A stretch of 64,000 bases of DNA from Rhodanobacteraceae bacterium ZG21-1 (GCA_021390615.1 JAJEJU010000024.1:1674001-1738000), one strand, 5' to 3'; shown: positions 8,205 to 17,629, numbered from the stretch's first letter. Program-made: numbers and translations. Notes: generated by a model not told the origin, from the letters alone.

Positions 8205-9175
8205 TCTCTTGCCTGAAAATTTTTACCTTTTACAGCAAGTACTTCCAGGAATTTTCTCAAGTCATCTGGCAAGGGCGTGGAGAAGGCGTAGGCTCGCCCG
8301 TCCAGCTCGAAGCCCATGTGCGAGGCGTGCAGGAACAGGCGCTGCAGGCCGAGTTCGCGATAGCGCTTGTTGATCTCCCGATCGCCGTATTTGCTGTCTC
8401 CCGCCAGCGGATGACCGACGTGAGCGGCATGGACGCGGATCTGGTGCGTGCGCCCGGTGCCCAGCGTCGCCTGCATCAGGCGAGCCCCGGGAAACTGCTC
8501 CACCTCGCGGAAAAAAGTGAGTGATGGCTTGCCGTTATCGGCAACTCTTACCATTCTTTCTCCGCCTTGGAGCACCGACTTCAGCAGCGGCGCGTTGACG
8601 TCGAAGCGGGCCTTGGAGGGGTGTCCGACCATCAGGCACAGGTATTGTTTGGTGACCGTGCCGGCACGGATGGCGTCCTGCAGGCCAACCAGGCCGGCGC
8701 GCGTGCGGGCAAACACCAGCACCCCGCTGGTATCCCGATCCAGCCGGTGCACCAGTTCCAGGTGCTCATGCGGGCGGGCAGCGCGCAGCAGCTCGATCGC
8801 GCCATGGCTGACCCCGCTGCCGCCGTGGCTGGCGACGCCGGTAGGCTTGTCGATCACGAGGAAGTGCTTGTCTTCGAAGATCACGGTGTCGGCGAGGCTG
8901 GCCGCCGCCTGCGCCGAGACGGCCTTTTCCTCGCGCTCGGCCAACCGCACCGGCGGGATGCGCAGCATATCACCCGCGCTGAGACGGGTATCCGGCTTGG
9001 CGCGCTTGCCGTTCACCCGCACCTGGCCGGTGCGCAGGATCCGGTAGATCATGCTTTTCGGCACGCCCTTGAGCAGGGTCATCAGCGCATTGTCGATACG
9101 CTGGCCGTCGCGCTCGGGACCGACCTCTACTTGACGTACCCCTTGAGGTGGATCGAGGGAAGTTACCGTCTGCAT
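8201..9175 (-). CDS. rluC: 23S rRNA pseudouridine synthase RluC
   Basis: 324-residue RluA-family pseudouridine synthase. E. coli RluC modifies U955, U2504 and U2580 of 23S rRNA. An N-terminal S4 RNA-binding domain (about 25-85) precedes the catalytic domain with HRLDRDTSG (catalytic Asp146, E. coli Asp144) and the ending GTGRTHQIRVH. The ATG at 9175 is preferred over longer in-frame starts because the family begins near VRQVEVGPERDGQRIDN. It is transcribed away from rne, the same arrangement as in E. coli, which supports RluC rather than RluD. Confidence 0.93.
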   Translation of the reverse strand: MQTVTSLDPPQGVRQVEVGPERDGQRIDNALMTLLKGVPKSMIYRILRTGQVRVNGKRAKPDTRLSAGDMLRIPPVRLAEREEKAVSAQAAASLADTVIFEDKHFLVIDKPTGVASHGGSGVSHGAIELLRAARPHEHLELVHRLDRDTSGVLVFARTRAGLVGLQDAIRAGTVTKQYLCLMVGHPSKARFDVNAPLLKSVLQGGERMVRVADNGKPSLTFFREVEQFPGARLMQATLGTGRTHQIRVHAAHVGHPLAGDSKYGDREINKRYRELGLQRLFLHASHMGFELDGRAYAFSTPLPDDLRKFLEVLAVKGKNFQARD

Positions 9176-9507
9176 TGAAAAAAACCTGGGTAGATAGGAT
9201 ACTCGGGGGGCGTTGGTCTGGCCCGCCGAGATTCGGTTCGGGTCGGACGCCAGCCGTGACACCGGTGAATTCGGTGCCGGTCGCTGCCTGCAGCAACCGA
9301 GCTTCCTTTTCATCGTAACGGTTTGGCAGGTCGTTTGTCCGATGCTTCCCCGGCTTCGGGGCGACTTGGCGCAATGTCACGAATCATCCCGGCACCGGCA
9401 ACGGCGCCGTTATTTGCCGCTTCCCCGCAGCGGCGCGCTTCCCGACAGGCTGCCAGCCGGCGCCACCGCGACGCGCGACGCGCGGCAAGCCTAGGAAACT
9501 AATTACA
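9176..9507 (+). promoter_or_regulatory. rluC/rne intergenic region with probable long rne 5' leader
   Basis: 332 bases without a coding region separate the divergent rluC and rne. It must hold both promoters. The rne-proximal part is rich in short inverted GC motifs, for example around 9392-9412 and 9466-9486. In E. coli the comparable rne leader folds into hairpins through which RNase E controls its own mRNA stability. Conserved function here is an inference from position. Confidence 0.4.
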
Positions 9508-12500
9508 ATGAAACGCATGTTGATCAACGCAACTCAGCGTGAAGAGTTGCGTGTGGCCATCGTCGATGGCCAAAGCCTCTACGATCTCGATATCGAAATC
9601 CCCTCCCGCGAGCAGAAAAAAGCCAACATCTACAAGGGCCGCATCACCCGCGTCGAACCCTCCCTGGAAGCCTGCTTCGTCGAATACGGTGCCGAGCGCC
9701 ACGGCTTCCTGCCGCTGAAGGAAATCGCTCGCGAGTACTTCACCCAGGGTGTCGACCCGCACCGGGCGACCATCCGGGAGCTGCTCAAGGAAGGCCAGGA
9801 AGTCGTCGTTCAGGTCGAGAAGGAAGAACGCGGCAACAAGGGCGCTGCGCTGACCACCTATATCAGCCTGGCCGGCCGCTACATGGTGCTGATGCCGAAC
9901 AACCCGAAGGCAGGCGGCGTCTCCCGTCGCATCGAGGGCGAAGACCGGCAGGCGCTGAAGGAAGCCCTGGAGCACCTGAAGGTGCCCGACGACGTAGGCC
10001 TGATCGTGCGCACGGCCGGCATGGGCCGCGACGCCGAAGAACTGCAGTGGGATCTGGATTACCTGCTGCAGCTGTGGCGCGCCATTTCCAGCGCCGCCAG
10101 TGCGCAGCGAGCGCCGTTCCTGATCTACCAGGAATCCAAGCTGTTCATCCGCGCCCTGCGCGACTACCTGCGTAACGACATCGGCGAGATCCTGATCGAC
10201 GAGGAATCGCTGTACAACGACGCCCGCGAATTCATGCAGCAGGTGATGCCGACCTCGCTGCGCAAGCTGAAGCTGTACAAGGACGACACCCCGCTGTTCT
10301 CGCGCTACCAGATCGAGACCCAGATCGAGAGCGCGTTCGACCGCCAGGTGCGCCTGCCCTCCGGCGGCTCGATCGTGATCGACCAGACCGAGGCATTGAC
10401 CGCGATCGACATCAACTCCTCCAAGGCCACCAAGGGCTCGGACATCGAGGAGACCGCGTTCAACACCAACCTCGAGGCGGCGACCGAGATCGCCCGCCAG
10501 CTGCGCATCCGCGACGCCGGCGGCCTGATCGTGATCGACTTCATCGACATGGACAGCCCGAAACACCAGCGCGAGGTGGAGGAGCGGCTCAAGGAAGCGC
10601 TGAAGCTGGACCGCGCCCGCGTGCAGGTCGGCCGGATTTCGCGCTTCGGCCTGCTCGAGATGTCTCGCCAGCGCCTGCGCCCCTCGCTGGGCGAGGCCAC
10701 CCAGATCGTCTGCCCGCGCTGCGAAGGCCACGGCCATATCCGCAGCGTGGAATCGCTGTCGCTGTCGACCCTGCGCCTGATCGAAGAGCACGCGATGAAG
10801 GACAAGACCGGCCAGGTGCTGGTCCAGGCGCCGCCGACGGTCGCCAACTTCATGCTCAACGAGAAGCGCGCCAGCGTGGTCGAGATCGAGCTGCGACACA
10901 AAGTGCACGTGGTGATCGTCGCCGACGACAAGCTGGAGACGCCGCACATCCACATCCAGCGGATCAAAGAAGCGGATATGGGCGAGCACAGCAAGCCCAG
11001 CTACGAGCGACTGACTGCCGTGGAAGAAACCGCGACGCCGAAAATGGGCCAGACCCTCGGCAGCGGCGAACAGCCCGCCGTCAGCGGTATCGTGCCGTCC
11101 TCGCCGGCGCCGGTGCGCGAAGAAGCGGCTCCGACCGTGGTGGCCGCGCCGCCGAAGCCGGCTCCCGCCCCTGCTCAGGTACGCAACCCGGTGGCGCCCG
11201 CGCCGAGCGGCGGCGTGCTGTCGCGTCTGCTGGGCTGGTTCCGCGGCGCTCCCGCCACCGCCCCTGCTCCCGCGGCCGCACCGGTGAACGAAAGGCCCGC
11301 CCGCAGCAACGGACAGGCGCTGCAGCGTCGCGACGAACCGCGCCGTGACGACCGCAATCGGCAAGGCAATCAGCAAGCCCCGGCCGCATCGCGCCCGCCG
11401 CAGCAGAACGCACAGAACGCTGCCAAGGGACAGGCTGCTCAGGCGCCCAAGGGCGGCAATCGTCAGCGCCCGGCCGAAACGGCAGCCGCGCAGCCGCGCC
11501 AGCAACCGGCGCAGAACGCTTCGAACAAGCAGGAGCGGCAGCCCAAGCCGGCCGCGGCCGAAGCTGCTGCGCCCAACGAACGCAACAAGCAGGCGCCTGC
11601 AGGCAAGCCGGAGCGTCAGCCGCGCCCGGCGCCCACCGAACGGCCTGGCGCAGAGATCGAAACGGTCAAACCCGCCGAAGCCGCCAAGCCGGTTCCGGTG
11701 GCTGTCGTGCCTGAGGGCAACGCTCAGGACGGCGGAGACGCCGAGGGCAGCCAGTCGCGCCGTCGGCGTGGCCGTCGCGGTGGTCGCCGCCGTCGTCGCC
11801 ACGACGATGCCGTGCAGACCGGTGCCGTCGACAACATCGAGCAGAGCGCCGCGCTGGACGACGAGGATCGCGACGATGCGCCCGACACGACGTCTCCGTC
11901 GACGGTCAAGGTCGTCGCTGCGGCAGCGACAGTCGCAGCAACCAGCCTGACTCACGTCAGCGGCGATACCGTGCATGTGAATGCCAGCGAGCTGCCGAAG
12001 CAGGCCCAGATCGAATCTCAGCCGGCCCAGCCGATCCAGGTCAGCCTTGACGTGGACAGCGAAGCCATTCCGTCGGCTCCCGTCGCTGTTGCCTTCAATC
12101 TGCCGCGCTTGCCGCCCATTCCAGAGCAAGAGGCTCAGCCCTCCGCCGAAACAGCCGAGACGGTCAGCGTGCACGCTGCCCCCATCTCGGTGGCTGAAGA
12201 AGCGCCCGTGCCGGCACCGCTGCTGACCAACGCGAAGATCATCGAGAATGAAGCGGCTGCTCACGAAACGCCGGTCAGCGAACCGGTGACCGTGAGCTTG
12301 GTCAGCGAGCCGGTGACGGTGACCTTGGTCCAGCCTGAAGCAAGCGAGGCGCCTGCCCCGTCGACGACTGTGCCGGCATTCGAAGCAGCAGCGGATGCTG
12401 CGGAAGTCGAGACGAAGCAAGCTTCGAACGCTAGCGAATCCAAGGTCGAAGGCGAACCCGAAGCCGAGCCGCAAGCCGAACCAAAGGCCGAGCCGGTCGA

Positions 12501-12669
12501 GTCTCCACGCTACGACCACGCTCCGAGCCATCCTGTAGCAGCCACATGGCCGCGCCAGGGCGATCTGCTCGGTGCAGCGGGCGGATCCGACCGCCTTACT
12601 CCGGCGGCTACGCCGCTGTCGGCGCAAACCGACAAGATCGAGCCCAGCAAGGATCACTCCGGCGAGTGA
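9508..12669 (+). CDS. rne: Ribonuclease E
   Basis: 1053-residue essential endoribonuclease, scaffold of the RNA degradosome at the inner membrane. The catalytic half is complete: S1 domain near the N-terminus (about 35-120), 5'-sensor/RNase H region, DNase I-like site with Asp301 (TAIDINS) and Asp344 (DFIDMD), and Zn-link CPRC (Cys402, Cys405). These match E. coli Asp303, Asp346, Cys404 and Cys407 with a constant offset of two. The C-terminal half (from ~510) is low-complexity: Ala/Pro/Gln-rich, an Arg-rich RNA-binding block ([18 protein letters not shown]) and acidic repeats. It has a good ribosome binding site (AGGAAA, 9493-9498) and a strong terminator. Confidence 0.97.
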   Translation: MKRMLINATQREELRVAIVDGQSLYDLDIEIPSREQKKANIYKGRITRVEPSLEACFVEYGAERHGFLPLKEIAREYFTQGVDPHRATIRELLKEGQEVVVQVEKEERGNKGAALTTYISLAGRYMVLMPNNPKAGGVSRRIEGEDRQALKEALEHLKVPDDVGLIVRTAGMGRDAEELQWDLDYLLQLWRAISSAASAQRAPFLIYQESKLFIRALRDYLRNDIGEILIDEESLYNDAREFMQQVMPTSLRKLKLYKDDTPLFSRYQIETQIESAFDRQVRLPSGGSIVIDQTEALTAIDINSSKATKGSDIEETAFNTNLEAATEIARQLRIRDAGGLIVIDFIDMDSPKHQREVEERLKEALKLDRARVQVGRISRFGLLEMSRQRLRPSLGEATQIVCPRCEGHGHIRSVESLSLSTLRLIEEHAMKDKTGQVLVQAPPTVANFMLNEKRASVVEIELRHKVHVVIVADDKLETPHIHIQRIKEADMGEHSKPSYERLTAVEETATPKMGQTLGSGEQPAVSGIVPSSPAPVREEAAPTVVAAPPKPAPAPAQVRNPVAPAPSGGVLSRLLGWFRGAPATAPAPAAAPVNERPARSNGQALQRRDEPRRDDRNRQGNQQAPAASRPPQQNAQNAAKGQAAQAPKGGNRQRPAETAAAQPRQQPAQNASNKQERQPKPAAAEAAAPNERNKQAPAGKPERQPRPAPTERPGAEIETVKPAEAAKPVPVAVVPEGNAQDGGDAEGSQSRRRRGRRGGRRRRRHDDAVQTGAVDNIEQSAALDDEDRDDAPDTTSPSTVKVVAAAATVAATSLTHVSGDTVHVNASELPKQAQIESQPAQPIQVSLDVDSEAIPSAPVAVAFNLPRLPPIPEQEAQPSAETAETVSVHAAPISVAEEAPVPAPLLTNAKIIENEAAAHETPVSEPVTVSLVSEPVTVTLVQPEASEAPAPSTTVPAFEAAADAAEVETKQASNASESKVEGEPEAEPQAEPKAEPVESPRYDHAPSHPVAATWPRQGDLLGAAGGSDRLTPAATPLSAQTDKIEPSKDHSGE

Positions 12670-12694
12670 AGCCCAAGAGCTCCATCTGAGTAAC

Positions 12695-12724
12695 AAAAAA
12701 GCCGGACTTGTCCGGCTTTTTTGT
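12695..12724. terminator. Bidirectional terminator between rne and the GacA-like gene
   Basis: Six A, then GCCGGA (12701-12706), loop CTTG, TCCGGC (12711-12716), then six T. The symmetrical A and T tracts allow it to end both rne and the convergent response-regulator transcript. Confidence 0.9.
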
Positions 12725-12773
12725 TACTGATCGCAATGCTTGGATCGCAGCGCTTACGCATCAAGCGTTGCGG

Positions 12774-13433
12774 TCAACCCGGCGTGGTCGTCGCATTGTT
12801 CTGCGCGTCGAGCAGGCCATGAATGGTCATCAGGTGGGCCAGGCCGATCACGTGATCCACCTGCAGCTTCTCCATCAAGCGCTGCTTGTAGGTGGACACC
12901 GTCTTGGGGCTGAGATTCAGCTGCTCGCCGATCACGGTCACCGGCTTGCCCCGCACCAGCATCATCGCCACCTCGAGCTCGCGCGTCGACAGCGCATCGA
13001 AGGGCGAGTCACTGCCGTCCAGGGTCGCCAGCGCCAGCTGCTGCGCTACCGCCGACGCCAGGTAGCGCCGCCCCTTAGCCACCTGACGCACCGCGCTGAG
13101 CAACTCTTCGGCCGTGCATCCTTTGGTGAGATAGCCGAGCGCACCTGCGTCGAGCAGGCGCTTCGGGAAGCGCGCATCGTCCACCACGCTCACGATGACG
13201 ATATGCGTCGCCAGCTTGGCGCGCACCACGCGCTCGGTCAGCTCGACTCCGCTCATGCCAGGCATGTGCACGTCGACCAGCGCCACCTTGGGCGACTGCG
13301 ACTTGATCAGCTTGAGCCCTTCTTCGGCAGTGCCCGCTTCGCCACAGACTTCGATGTCCGGCTGCTTCTGCAGGATCATCCGAAAGCCGGTGCGGACCAG
13401 TTCATGATCATCGACTAACACGACTGTGATCAT
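12774..13433 (-). CDS. GacA/UvrY-like response regulator (NarL/LuxR type)
   Basis: 219 residues. The receiver domain has acidic pocket Asp8-Asp9, phospho-acceptor Asp54 (ALVDVHMPG), Ser82 in the Thr position and Lys104. It is followed by a LuxR-type HTH (about 150-205: LSTRELEVAMMLVRG and LNLSPKTVSTYKQRLMEKL). The segment ASAVAQQLALATL and the HTH are close to E. coli UvrY and Pseudomonas GacA, which activate small regulatory RNAs of the Csr/Rsm system. The start at 13433 is fixed by an AGGAGG placed eight bases upstream; an ATG at 13439 is too close to it. No sensor kinase is adjacent, as is common for this regulator. Confidence 0.88.
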   Translation of the reverse strand: MITVVLVDDHELVRTGFRMILQKQPDIEVCGEAGTAEEGLKLIKSQSPKVALVDVHMPGMSGVELTERVVRAKLATHIVIVSVVDDARFPKRLLDAGALGYLTKGCTAEELLSAVRQVAKGRRYLASAVAQQLALATLDGSDSPFDALSTRELEVAMMLVRGKPVTVIGEQLNLSPKTVSTYKQRLMEKLQVDHVIGLAHLMTIHGLLDAQNNATTTPG

Positions 13434-13614
13434 GCGCATGCCCTCCTTGGTGGGTATCTGCGAAAGTAGGCTGCCCATTCTTGTATTGCAAGAGCACTGC
13501 AGGCAGAGGAACGGTTTCGACGTACACGACGAGATTTCTGTGGGAACGAACCTACCGGATTAGTTCATTTTAGCCAACCGGCTTCGCATGAACGCATGAA
13601 GCTGCTGTCGCATT

Positions 13615-14025
13615 TCATCGGCTCTCGGAATCGCTCGCTCGGACTGAGGCCATCGCTTGCTTGACGGCTGCACGAAGCTCGTCACCTCCGAATGGCTTGC
13701 GCAAGTAGACGCCCCGATTCGGCACCTCGGCCCGATGATCTTCGATATCTCCAGTGATGATGACTACGCCTAGGCGAGGGAATCTGGCCATCGCTTCTCG
13801 GCTGAGATCGATCCCGGTCATGGCGCCTAGCAACACCACATCGGCAACAATCACATCGATATGCCCGGCATCGGCCATTCGCGCCAGCGCGCTCGCGTAG
13901 CCGGCCGCGCACAAGGTCTGCAGCACCCCATCCTCTTCGAGCAGCAGACTCATGGCCTGCAGCACGAAGGGATCATCGTCCACGAGCAAAACGCTTATTG
14001 GCGCCACGGCAGCGTTGCCAGTCAT
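13615..14025 (-). CDS. Single-domain response regulator (CheY-like receiver)
   Basis: 136-residue stand-alone receiver with no output domain. The phosphorylation pocket is intact: Asp16-Asp18, Asp62 (VIVADVVLL), Thr91 (VVIITGD) and Lys110 (YLRKPFGG). The ATG at 14025 has a GGGGAAGG about three bases farther upstream and is preferred to a TTG one codon earlier. Such proteins act in phosphorelays or bind a partner protein directly. No kinase or phosphotransfer gene is nearby, so the partner is unknown. It lies on the same strand as the GacA-like gene but 181 bp upstream of it, so co-transcription is uncertain. Confidence 0.85.
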   Translation of the reverse strand: MTGNAAVAPISVLLVDDDPFVLQAMSLLLEEDGVLQTLCAAGYASALARMADAGHIDVIVADVVLLGAMTGIDLSREAMARFPRLGVVIITGDIEDHRAEVPNRGVYLRKPFGGDELRAAVKQAMASVRASDSESR

Positions 14026-14170
14026 CAACCTTCCCCTGCAACGGCCGCGACAAATCGCAGCCGCGCCAACTGTACTCTGCGCCGCGGCATCTCGACACTA
14101 GTGCAAATACTGCTATGGCGGCCCGACAAGAGAGTCTGCTGCCGCTTCTTTCGCAGTTCGAAAGATTCGC

Positions 14171-14257
14171 TGGTGCCCGGAGCGGGAATCGAACCCGCAT
14201 ACCTGTGAAGGTGAGGGATTTTAAGTCCCTTGCGTCTACCAGTTTCGCCATCCGGGC
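14171..14257 (-). tRNA. tRNA-Leu(UAA)
   Basis: Reading the minus strand from 14257, the acceptor stem GCCCGGA pairs with TCCGGGC, followed by the discriminator A and an encoded CCA (14171-14173). The anticodon stem AGGGA/TCCCT encloses CTTAAAA, giving anticodon UAA. A long variable arm and the T-arm GGGTTCGATTCCC are typical of a class II leucine tRNA. It forms the left edge of the accessory region. Confidence 0.95.
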
Positions 14258-14694
14258 CGATTTGCAGAGTCGATCGCGCTGACGGTGCGCGACATGGCAA
14301 ACCAGCTGCATCCTATCATGCGAGCTCTGTTCGATAGAGCGTCATATGGCCTGCCGCAGTGCAGGTTTGAGATACGACGCGAGCACATCTCCGCCAGGCA
14401 GGCTGCGGGCTCCGAGTGTGGTGTTCCTCAGCAGATTGCCGAGGATGTCCTGGTCTCTGGAGCGCATGGAGCGAATGCTCTTGGCGGAACCAAGCGGAAC
14501 GTCTGGCCAACTTGCAACCTTATGGGGTATAGCTCAAGCTATCGACAGCAGTTCGCCAGCATCATTCGATAGATGTTTCGATTAAATATCGAAATAGATG
14601 AAAGCCATTGCGCAAGATTGCTATATCGAGCGCTTGAAAGCCTGAATATTTAGAGCAGCAAGATCGACGCGCCAAAACTTACGACAAGCGAGCC
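14258..14694. other. Non-coding stretch beside tRNA-Leu(UAA)
   Basis: No convincing gene. It is less GC-rich to the right than the flanking core genome. The only clear structure is the inverted repeat at 14576-14594. The promoter of tRNA-Leu(UAA) must lie in the left part on the minus strand, but no clear -35/-10 pair can be named. Confidence 0.5.
14576..14594. repeat. Inverted repeat TTTCGAT-N5-ATCGAAA
   Basis: Perfect 7-bp arms around an AT-rich spacer, in an AT-rich context about 100-220 bp before the next secreted-protein gene. It could be an operator or part of its promoter; there is no T-run, so it is not a terminator. Confidence 0.45.
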
Positions 14695-14794
14695 ATTGAC
14701 CGTGCGAGCATCTCTAAAGAAGCCACCAGCGAATTCACCAAGCTCGCGGGGATTCAATCCTTTCGCGCAGAGCTTATCGATATACGGCGCAGCC

Positions 14795-15397
14795 ATGGCC
14801 ATTTTCATCGGATCCCTCTGCGTTGCGCCACAAGCCCATGCGAGCGATGCGGCGACCATACTGGCGGCCGGCAACGATCCCTGCACAGATCCGATAGTTC
14901 AAACCGAGATAATCGCCCAATATAACGAAAGAAAATCCAAAGTCGTAGCTGGAGGCCAGGTCGTTGCCGTGAAAGACCTGCATAATACTCTTCGCGGGAC
15001 CATTCTATGCGAAGGCATATACACCTTCACGGATGGAACTTCGAAACCGATGAGCGTCGAATATCTTAATGAAAGATCGGACATGCCCATTGCTCACGGC
15101 ATACCAGGACATTGCAACCTCCAAGACACCGTCGACCGCATTCGCAGTTACGTGCCCGTGGCTCTCAAGATCAACGGCGGCACGCCTTCCATACAATCCG
15201 TAGATCTCCTGGCCGACGAAGCCCGAATCATGTATAGCGCCTCACCTACGGGTAAGAGCGTTCTGCATATGCTTCAATGCCCCGCCAGACTGACTTGGTC
15301 GGATGGTCACGAGCAACTCGGCTTCTATACGGAATGGGAAGATCACCAGGATCAGGTGCACTTCGACTTCACGCCCCGCGGCTTTCATCCGCATTAA
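14795..15397 (+). CDS. Hypothetical secreted protein
   Basis: 200 residues from the ATG at 14795, no family recognised. The start gives a short signal peptide (MAIFIGSLCVAPQAHA). Non-ATG starts up to 14696 would add 33 residues and are possible. The mature part has four widely spaced cysteines (NDPC, TILCEG, GHCNL, LQCPAR) that could form two disulfides. ATA and AGA codons, rare in the neighbouring core genes, are frequent here (for example in the stretch encoding EIIAQYNERKS), which points to recent acquisition. No operon partner is evident; the next gene has a similar size and export signal but no visible similarity. Confidence 0.6.
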   Translation: MAIFIGSLCVAPQAHASDAATILAAGNDPCTDPIVQTEIIAQYNERKSKVVAGGQVVAVKDLHNTLRGTILCEGIYTFTDGTSKPMSVEYLNERSDMPIAHGIPGHCNLQDTVDRIRSYVPVALKINGGTPSIQSVDLLADEARIMYSASPTGKSVLHMLQCPARLTWSDGHEQLGFYTEWEDHQDQVHFDFTPRGFHPH

Positions 15398-15532
15398 CCA
15401 TGTTGCCGGCTGATTTCCAACCACCGGAACGTGTCGTCCCGGTTTGGCGGACTCGACAATCAGCTTGCCCAGCTGTGGCTACCCATTTCGCGCACTGATT
15501 CGACACCTTTACTCAAGTCTTGGGAGAAATAC

Positions 15533-16012
15533 ATGAAAGCCTGGATCGCGATCGGACTCCTCGCTCTTTCTACAACTGCCGCCGCCCAAGGTGCTTCCGT
15601 GGTGCTGGATACGCGTGCACTTCTGGCCATGCCGTGGGTTCCTCTCCCTTCGTCGGGGTCCGACAACAACGCCTATCAAGTCAGTCACGCCCTGCCGCGA
15701 GTTTCCGGGGGCAACGCAGCCGACAAGCAGTACGATGTCATCTTCAGACAGGAAACCAAGGGCGCCGATGGCAAGGTATCCCACGTCTCATTCAGAGCCG
15801 TCGCACTGACCTGCTTGCCCAACGGCGATGTAGATCCTCGCGTCACCCTGTTCGGCACGCGCGCCTACGACTCAAACGCGCAGGGCAATCCCAAGAATTC
15901 CGCGGATGCCCATTTTGAGATTCAGCCCGCTAGCGCAAGCGTCGTCGACCTGGATGTCGACGGCCCCGAAGGCTCGGTCGGGAAAAAACTTTGCTCCGGG
16001 CGAGATCACTGA
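15533..16012 (+). CDS. Hypothetical secreted protein
   Basis: 159 residues, no family recognised. GGGAG at 15522-15526 supports the ATG at 15533, giving a signal peptide (MKAWIAIGLLALSTTAAAQG). The mature protein has two cysteines (LTCLPNG and KKLCSG), the second near the C-terminus, and acidic Asp-rich turns. It lies 135 bp after the preceding secreted-protein gene on the same strand. The short C-terminal tail after GSVGKKLC looks unstructured. Nothing in the sequence gives a function. Confidence 0.62.
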   Translation: MKAWIAIGLLALSTTAAAQGASVVLDTRALLAMPWVPLPSSGSDNNAYQVSHALPRVSGGNAADKQYDVIFRQETKGADGKVSHVSFRAVALTCLPNGDVDPRVTLFGTRAYDSNAQGNPKNSADAHFEIQPASASVVDLDVDGPEGSVGKKLCSGRDH

Positions 16013-16251
16013 CCCATCCCCGCCCGGGCAAATCCGAAGCATCATGCACCGGCACATGCCGGTGCCACACAGATCATGCGCTGACAGCGCCGGGCCATGT
16101 CGCAACTTCAGCCATCGCGAAGTCACGAACAGGCTTAGCAGACACCGAAGCCATTTGGTGGCCGAGGCGCAAGCAATTGCGGCAGCATTCACCTTGCATT
16201 CCCGTTCGCGTCACCATGCTCGTCCGGCCATCAACCAGTGCGGAGGTCACC

Positions 16252-16452
16252 ATGGGAATCCTGGATACAGTAGGCGAAATCGCAGGTGCGGTCGCCGCCG
16301 TCGAAGCTGCCGAAAAGCTGGACCCGAATGCGTCGCTGCTGACCAAGGGCGTCGCGGCGGTGGTCGGCTTCAAAGGCGCCGAAAAGCTCGAGTCCATGGC
16401 CTCGGAAAAAGAGAACGAGACGAGTTCGGACGACAGCAATTCGCAGGCCTGA
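16252..16452 (+). CDS. Small hypothetical protein (66 aa)
   Basis: A strong GGAGG at 16242-16246 sits five bases before the ATG, and a terminator follows at 16474, so this short frame is likely a real gene. The product is a cytoplasmic, amphipathic Ala/Glu/Lys-rich peptide: residues 5-35 could form a helix with repeated AGAVAAVEAAEKL, and the tail is highly charged and Ser/Asp-rich. No cysteines, no signal peptide, no known family. I infer a small stress-type or unknown protein and no more. Confidence 0.6.
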   Translation: MGILDTVGEIAGAVAAVEAAEKLDPNASLLTKGVAAVVGFKGAEKLESMASEKENETSSDDSNSQA

Positions 16453-16473
16453 GTCACAGCTACATGACTTCAA

Positions 16474-16502
16474 AGCCAGTCTTCATGACTGGCTTTTTTT
16501 AT
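16474..16502 (+). terminator. Rho-independent terminator after the 66-aa gene
   Basis: AGCCAGTC (16474-16481), loop TTCAT, GACTGGCT (16487-16494), then seven T. Confidence 0.9.
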
Positions 16503-16612
16503 GACGTCGGCAATAAGTCTTCGGTAAACCGCTGACTTGGCGAGACTGGTAGTTCGATCTGAACCAGGTGCCCAGCTTCGGATATGCGCCGAGAAGTGCA
16601 CGATTGCAGTGT

Positions 16613-16773
16613 GTTGAGTTCCACCCAAAACTGAGCCACTTCAGACGGAGATTTCCATCGAAATTTAGCCCCCCCTTGCCGCGCCCGCTCGTCACCTGAG
16701 CGATGTTGCACCGTTGCCAGGCCAGTGATTTATTTTTCGACGAAAAGCCGGGCTGACTATTTTGCAGAAATCA
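16613..16773. repeat. Diverged IS-like repeat, copy 1
   Basis: About 160 bases that recur with mismatches and small gaps at 18469-18624. Shared blocks include GTTGAGTTCC, AAAACTGAGCCACTTCAGAC, ATTTCCATCGAA, CTCGTCACCTGAGC and TTTTCGACGAAAAGCC. The AAACTGAGCCACTT motif resembles the repeated termini of IS21-type elements. No transposase gene accompanies this copy. It begins about 110 bp after the preceding terminator. Confidence 0.65.
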
Positions 16774-16784
16774 GCACCTCTGGA

Positions 16785-17183
16785 CTAACGCGCCCCAAAC
16801 CGCATTTTGGCTGCTTCGGTTATCGGTGTGTACAAGCTGACGATGGTGCCCTCAGGGTCCCTAAACTGTGCCGCAAGGTTGCCCCAAGGCATCATCTTGG
16901 GCTCAAACACCACCTCCAACTCGCCTTTGAGGCGATTGAACTGCGCTTCCACATCGTCCACCTGAAACTCAATGATGGCCGTACGGTTAGCGGCTGGTTC
17001 AACCGTTCCTTCTTTGAAGAACGCCACTGTTTCAACACTGCCAATCGCAAGCGTGGCGCCTGTTGTGATGATCTCAGCGAACACCGGCGCAAGCCACTCC
17101 GCTTTTTGATTGGTCAACTTTTCATAGAAGCCGACGACCGCCCGAATGTCCCGGGCGATCAACCTCGTGGAAGCAAACTTCAC
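16785..17183 (-). CDS. VOC (glyoxalase/bleomycin-resistance fold) protein
   Basis: 132 residues, one vicinal-oxygen-chelate domain made of two babab units: first around VVGFYEKLTNQK, second around IIEFQVDDVEAQFNRL to FRDPEGTIVSLYTP. The second unit keeps the common metal Glu/Asp region, but the first His is replaced (MKFASTRLIARDI), so enzymatic metal binding is uncertain. Start is GTG at 17183 with AAGGAG about seven bases upstream. Substrate unknown. It lies between the two copies of the IS-like repeat and is the only minus-strand gene there, which fits it being carried cargo. Confidence 0.78.
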   Translation of the reverse strand: MKFASTRLIARDIRAVVGFYEKLTNQKAEWLAPVFAEIITTGATLAIGSVETVAFFKEGTVEPAANRTAIIEFQVDDVEAQFNRLKGELEVVFEPKMMPWGNLAAQFRDPEGTIVSLYTPITEAAKMRFGAR

Positions 17184-17629
17184 AGCACTTCTCCTTTCGA
17201 TCTCATTGGGATCCGATAGGAGCTTTGTACAAGGGGGTTACTGCCAACGTCCTGTCAGGAGTCACCATGGCGATCCTCCTGACCGCTGACTAGAACATGG
17301 CTGAAATGCAAAGCCGGGGGTCAGAAGCTGACTTTTACTTAGTGTCGCGGCCGGCTCCCTAGTGCGCCGAGGCTATCTACGCGATGAAGATGGAGGCACC
17401 GCTGACGCCCTGCGTCCATACTGTCTGCCCATGCCGAAAGCCCATAAGCTCGCCGTCGGCTCGTGTGGCAGGATGTGGACTTTCCAGCGCCAAGATGCCG
17501 CAAATACAATCACCGCAACCTGCTCAAAGGTTTGATCACGTGTCTGACCCGTCAACGCCATCGCAACCGCGCAACGTCGATACATTGGACGCCGCTCATG
17601 CCGCTGCGCCCTCTTCGCAGGATCCCCTC
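17184..17629. other. Intergenic region with no recognisable gene
   Basis: It separates the divergent VOC gene and the following hypothetical gene. Short frames exist on both strands but none has a ribosome binding site or family resemblance. A longer start of the downstream gene (ATG at 17495) would take up its right end. Confidence 0.45.

Noticed and set aside
9499-12696. 1065-codon open frame antisense to rne
   Set aside because: Composition artefact of high-GC codon usage; the plus strand encodes a full RNase E with all catalytic residues.
14171-14257. tRNA-Leu(UAA) as integration site of the whole accessory region
   Set aside because: The accessory DNA lies on the 5' side of this tRNA and no repeat of its 3' end was seen, unlike for tRNA-Leu(GAG).
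16483-16711. 70-codon minus-strand frames over the IS-like repeats (also 18333-18545)
   Set aside because: Their only shared part is the repeat itself (FDGNxxLKWLSF), which is better explained as repeated terminal DNA than as a gene.
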